Below are positions 60,184-64,000 of a stretch of DNA of 64,000 nt, in pieces. The notes under the pieces were generated by a model. That model searched no databases and was not told the DNA's origin. It was given only the letters and a program-made list of their open reading frames with translations. The number at the start of each line of letters is the position of its first letter. Within the stretch, counting starts at the first letter, position 1. The stretch is from Trichomonas vaginalis G3 (Eukaryota > Parabasalia > Trichomonadida > Trichomonadidae). The stretch spans positions 14,442,205 through 14,506,204 of the forward strand of contig NC_067206.1 of NCBI RefSeq assembly GCF_026262505.1, read 5' to 3'. Position numbers and translations under genes: made by a program.

Positions 60184-61232
60184 CTAATGAAAAAGTTTAG
60201 AAGAATTTCTTATTCTTTCTGGCATATTTTTGTCTTTCCAGTACTCCCGCTCTAATGCCCAGAGTGTTGGCTTCGACTCTCTCAAGTTCTTAGATGGTAT
60301 AACATCTTCAACACCTCCTTCATATATACTTTTATAAGTGTCATCGTTTGTGTTATAGCCAGTATTTCAATAACCACTCCTCGCTTTGCTTCGTCAATGG
60401 TTTCAGCAAGTTTCCATTACTACTTTCGACTAATTTAGACGAGATAAAACGCAATAGAGTCGTCGCAGCTTTATAAGATATCCATTACCTTGCGTAGAGT
60501 CTACGATATAATAATTTCGACTTAACCTTAAACGTTTCTTTTGTCAACGGTTTGTCGTCAAGAACTACACGAACTTTGTACCAGGAATGAGGGTAAATTG
60601 TGTTGAATTTCTGATATTTTGTGTTTGGCTTCGTTTCTTTTGTATATACTTTTCTTCTGTGTGTTGTGTCATTGAATTTGGTGTATGTCCTGTTGTAGAA
60701 TGTGTTGAGGAATATATACTTCGAGAAAATGTTTCATTGTTTCTTCGGTAAGTCTCGCTCTTGGTTTAAATCTCTGAGAGTCCTTATGAAGCGGTTTATG
60801 ATGCCGAGTAATGTTATGGTTATGCTTCAGTAGTGTAGTGAGTTATGTTATGCTTAATGAGAAATTCTGTGATTTCATTGCTGAGGTATGCACTGTCTTG
60901 GTCTGATGTTAAAGTACTTGGGTTATGTTCTGCTACAAACTTTTGTAAAACTCTTAACACTTCACGAGTCCTTTATTTTATTGGATATGCATATGCTTTA
61001 CGAGTGTTAACATTTATGAAGTGAGGAATGGTTTATGTCCTCCTTTTCTGCTTTGAATGAGAGTGTCAAATTGGTATGCGTCAGGAGTGTTGGAGTAAAT
61101 TGGTAAAAAGTAGTCGTAAGGGTTATTTTTGTTTGATGTACAACATTTTTGTCAAAACTTTTTAACTTCAGCTCTGTTAGTAAATCCCCAACTCTTGCAG
61201 CTTCATTGAACTTCTTAAATGACCTCCATGGA
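60184..61232 (-). pseudogene. rve integrase of element B, frameshifted, 5' end in the gap
   Basis: Recognisable pieces: QFDTLIQSRKGGHKPFL (about 61040-61090), NPSTLTSDQDSAYLSNEI with a catalytic Asp (about 60900), LGIINRFIRTLRDLNQ (about 60790), then the basic, chromodomain-like end, with its stop at 60184. It resembles the integrase of element A. The position expected for the catalytic Glu reads as Asn. Many frameshifts; the start lies beyond the N block. Confidence 0.72.
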
Positions 61233-61332
61233 NNNNNNNNNNNNNNNNNNNNNNNNNNNNNNNNNNNNNNNNNNNNNNNNNNNNNNNNNNNNNNNNNNNN
61301 NNNNNNNNNNNNNNNNNNNNNNNNNNNNNNNN
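61233..61332. other. Assembly gap (100 N)
   Basis: Exactly 100 unknown bases, the usual placeholder for a gap of unknown length. It hides the 5' end of the element B integrase and probably the right end of element B. Confidence 0.98.
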
Positions 61333-61639
61333 AAATTCGCGGATACCATTCACCAACTAGCTCTTGCTATGATGGTTATTAAAAATCAAGATCTATATTA
61401 AATTCAAAATCTACTCAAAGTCACTAATGTTCGATTTCGGAGTGTCAAATTACTGTACTACAGTTGCTGCTTCTTCTGCAACTTGCGTATCTCTGTAACG
61501 AAAAAAAAAATATGTAAATGTTTTAAAAAGTAAGTGTTTATTCTTATTAATCTGACTGAGCTTAGTAAGAAGATGTAATCGATATTGTTAATTTGTGTTA
61601 AAAATTAGATTTTATTTTCGATTTTAAAATATTACCGAA

Positions 61640-62938
61640 TTAATTTCTTTGATTGGCTCTCCTCTCGCGGAAATGTTGAAGAGAAATCCTCAAATCCTTA
61701 ATTTCTCCATCAACTTTCCAAAGGGGTTCTTTGGTGGTATCATATTTTTCGCTGATATCATAAAATTTGTTTGGTGTAAACCAGGTATGTATTTCTGGAT
61801 TTTTTGGTAACTGTGTATGTGGTGTTGCGTTATAATTTTCGATTAAATTTTGAATTTGATCCCAAGCTACCTCATCAACTTGAATATTCTGCCAAAATCT
61901 TTCGATTTTGCCATTCATGTAAGGGCAGTGTGGTATTATCGTGATTGATTCGACGTTTGCATTTTTTAATAAATTTTTGAAAACACCGTAGTTTTCAAGC
62001 CCATTGTCACTCCATATGGCAAACGGTTTGCCATATACATCGAAACATTGTTGAATGACACGACTTGTTTGTGCCGCTTCTTTAGTTTCGAGATGTGACC
62101 AAGCCAAAATTTTTCGTGATTTATCGTCAATAACGGCATATAGATATTCACCTTGGCGATGATTTAAAAAGTGAATATCTACATGCCATATTTCATTAAC
62201 GTAAAAAGCTTCGTATTTTGTTTGACCTTTTGCCTTTGAATTTTTTGGCGGTTGTGCAAGATTGAGAAGTTTGAAACATTTATTAACAGTTCTTTCGGAA
62301 AATTGAATGTTCAATAATTTACGGTCAAAATAATCTGTAGTTTTTTCAAATGTTGAAGTTGTATTTGTGCGTATTGAATATGGGTCATCTTCTGAATTTA
62401 TATCCGATTCTGTATCAATTGAATTTGGACTTGATGAAAATAATTCTTCGGCTGATGAATCGTCGGAATTTGAAGAGATTTCTGATGATAACTGTTCAGA
62501 TGAACTTGAAATGTCAGGAGAACTGTAATCAAACTCTGAATTTTGATTCCGTTGAGACAATTGTGGAATTGGAAAATGAATTTGAATATTTTGTTGATTT
62601 TGCATTTGCGATTCAAGTATCATTTGACGATCTGTTATAATTCGGCCGAAAGCCCGGGAAATTCCTATTTTTTGAACTTTATTATGTAAATTTTGGACAG
62701 TATTTATTAATTCTTGTGGTGGATCTTTTGGTTTTGGACCTGTACGTAATTTTGGAATTTCAATTTGATTGAAATTAAGAGCGTTTTTAAAAGTTTTATG
62801 TGATATTGTGGGAAGAATTCTTCCATCTGTTAAAGGGACATTTTGGAGAACGGTTTCGACGTTAATACCGCTTTGAATTTGTTGATTAGCTTGATTTAAC
62901 CATTCTAAATCAATTAAATCGAAGATTCTACCACTCAT
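61640..62938 (-). CDS. IS3EU/Ginger-like DDE integrase-type transposase
   Basis: 432 aa from the ATG at 62938, intact. An N-terminal helical domain, a Ser/Asn/Asp-rich linker (about 130-195) and an rve-type core: EIWHVDIHF (Asp254), IWSDNGLEN (Asp311) and NGKIERFWQ (Glu346), a DD34E spacing. All three catalytic residues are present. Integrase-like transposases of this sort are common in trichomonads. Which family (IS3EU, Ginger or other) cannot be settled by eye. I found no clear terminal repeats in the available flanks. Confidence 0.82.
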   Translation of the reverse strand: MSGRIFDLIDLEWLNQANQQIQSGINVETVLQNVPLTDGRILPTISHKTFKNALNFNQIEIPKLRTGPKPKDPPQELINTVQNLHNKVQKIGISRAFGRIITDRQMILESQMQNQQNIQIHFPIPQLSQRNQNSEFDYSSPDISSSSEQLSSEISSNSDDSSAEELFSSSPNSIDTESDINSEDDPYSIRTNTTSTFEKTTDYFDRKLLNIQFSERTVNKCFKLLNLAQPPKNSKAKGQTKYEAFYVNEIWHVDIHFLNHRQGEYLYAVIDDKSRKILAWSHLETKEAAQTSRVIQQCFDVYGKPFAIWSDNGLENYGVFKNLLKNANVESITIIPHCPYMNGKIERFWQNIQVDEVAWDQIQNLIENYNATPHTQLPKNPEIHTWFTPNKFYDISEKYDTTKEPLWKVDGEIKDLRISLQHFRERRANQRN

Positions 62939-63156
62939 TTGAAAATGAGTGGGGGACAAACTCGCCCATTGTCACTTTTTCATTAACCTTAAACTTGTAA
63001 TTTTCATTATTTAATTAACCTTATTTCTTTCCCAATTCCTGATTTATTTTATTCACTTACTATTAAAAGTCACATTTTAATAAAATATAATAATTTATTT
63101 ATAGCATTTTTTACTATACTGTAATAAAAAATTAATTATAATAAATTAAATGTTTA

Positions 63157-63564
63157 TTAAATCAAATGTTTTCTTTGCAATAATATTTTTAATGTTGAGT
63201 AAACAATGTTGGGATCAAGTGTATCATTTTTCAGACCTTTCTGAACAGCTTCAAGCATACTGATGCATTCGACTTTTTTAAATTGTGTCATTTCTTCGAA
63301 ATCTCTTGTGACTTTTTTGATAACTTTAACACTTCTCTCTGAATCCAGACCTTTAATTTGCAACTTAATCAGGAATGAAGGAACAACACTGGAATATAAC
63401 TCGATGACAAGTTCATCGAGTCGAAGATTTGGTTGTACACCACTTGTATGTGCCGGATACCATTGTGTCAAATTTTTTCTGAAATTAACTTTAAAAGTAC
63501 TAAGTAAGATCATGAGATATAGCAATATATGTTTAAACCAACTTATATTTTGGTTGTACACCAC
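63157..63564 (-). pseudogene. MULE transposase C-terminal remnant
   Basis: The last 95 codons match the C-terminus of the MULE transposase at 761-2209 in pattern (NLRLDELVIELYSSVVPSFL; TLKILLQRKHLI against TLKVLLQRTHFI). The start is an unrelated extension. A 20-bp direct repeat (GGTTGTACACCACTTGTAT) near 63431 and 63551 frames about 100 bp inserted into the old gene. The remaining 63565-64000 shows nothing I can support. Confidence 0.7.
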
Positions 63565-64000
63565 TTGTATTGTTGCATGCTAAGTTCGGTCAATGATAGA
63601 AATTGAGTGGAAATTAATCGTCGAGGAAGTACGATTATGTAAAGTAAAAAAATGTTGTGGGATTTTTAATATTATATATTATTTTATATAAAATTTTTTG
63701 AGTCATTTTAAGAAGCACATATAATTTTTTGAATTTAAAAATTAAAGTAGTGTCAAACGAATTTATCACTTAATTTAATACTCAGATTTCTTAAAATTAA
63801 TGAAAAAAAGGTTTTCTGAGAACTTTTGAGAATGGTTTTCAAATTCCATTATTGAAAATATATAGGTATTGTATGAAATCCAAACTCTATATTTATTAAA
63901 ATTCTAAATTTTTAATAAAATAACTTTTCAGAGGAATATGATTTTGAATGGTTGATTAATAAGTATAAAAATGTCTACGATTTTAAGGAGGGAATTGTTC

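Larger units (their letters stand above)
46593..61232. mobile_element. Element B: decayed Polinton/Maverick with DNA polymerase B
   Basis: It contains a capsid gene (47832-49396), a family B DNA polymerase (51158-54323), an integrase (60184 to the gap), probable virion genes and an accessory block (55885-60023) homologous to that of element A in inverted order. No terminal repeat is seen on the left, and the right end lies in or beyond the 100-N gap. Limits are therefore the outermost recognised genes. Most large genes have frameshifts. Confidence 0.78.

Overview
The window looks like nuclear DNA of a trichomonad, most likely Trichomonas vaginalis. It is very AT-rich and its genes have no visible introns. 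It holds a BspA-like leucine-rich-repeat gene, a MULE transposase with long terminal inverted repeats, an IS3EU/Ginger-like integrase and Polinton/Maverick-type virus-like elements. A 100-N block at 61233-61332 marks a scaffold join. Species is inferred from gene families and composition, without a database search.

Host-like part, 1-20254: a complete MULE (360-2767), a 1.2-kb fold-back element (2862-4104), an unrecognised gene (5972-6799), seven consecutive hairpins (6974-7422), a small ORF (7691-7927), a BspA-like gene without a visible start (10230-12671), a B-box/TLDc protein (13058-15115), a 5'-truncated fragment (15487-16101), an inverted 999-bp copy of part of the BspA gene (16596-17594) and a RhoGAP gene (17707-18591). 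18592-20254 has no gene I can support.

Element A, 20261-45305 (25.0 kb): a Polinton-type element with terminal inverted repeats, 25-bp tandem repeats inside both ends and a 6-bp target duplication (TAATTC). It encodes a Dam-like adenine methylase, a phage-collar-type fibre, a retroviral-type integrase, an A32/FtsK-like packaging ATPase, an SF3 helicase, a double-jelly-roll-like major capsid protein, other probable virion proteins and KilA-N family accessory genes. No DNA polymerase B is visible. A 1.35-kb hAT-type MITE sits inside it. Several large genes carry frameshifts.

Element B, about 46593 to the gap at 61232: a second, more decayed element with its own capsid gene, a protein-primed-type DNA polymerase B and an integrase. 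It shares accessory genes, promoter-like motifs and a GATC-centred palindromic repeat family with A. Its outer ends are not identified.

The most notable pattern is the shared organisation of A and B. Structural and replication genes follow a short TTTTTAT-type motif. KilA-N type accessory genes follow a different motif (TATTTTGTATGTAAGACAG). At least 16 copies of a palindrome centred on AGATCT separate gene cassettes, often next to duplicated gene ends or gene scars, and element A carries its own Dam-type methylase. After the gap come an intact IS3EU/Ginger-like integrase gene (61640-62938) and a MULE transposase remnant (63157-63564).
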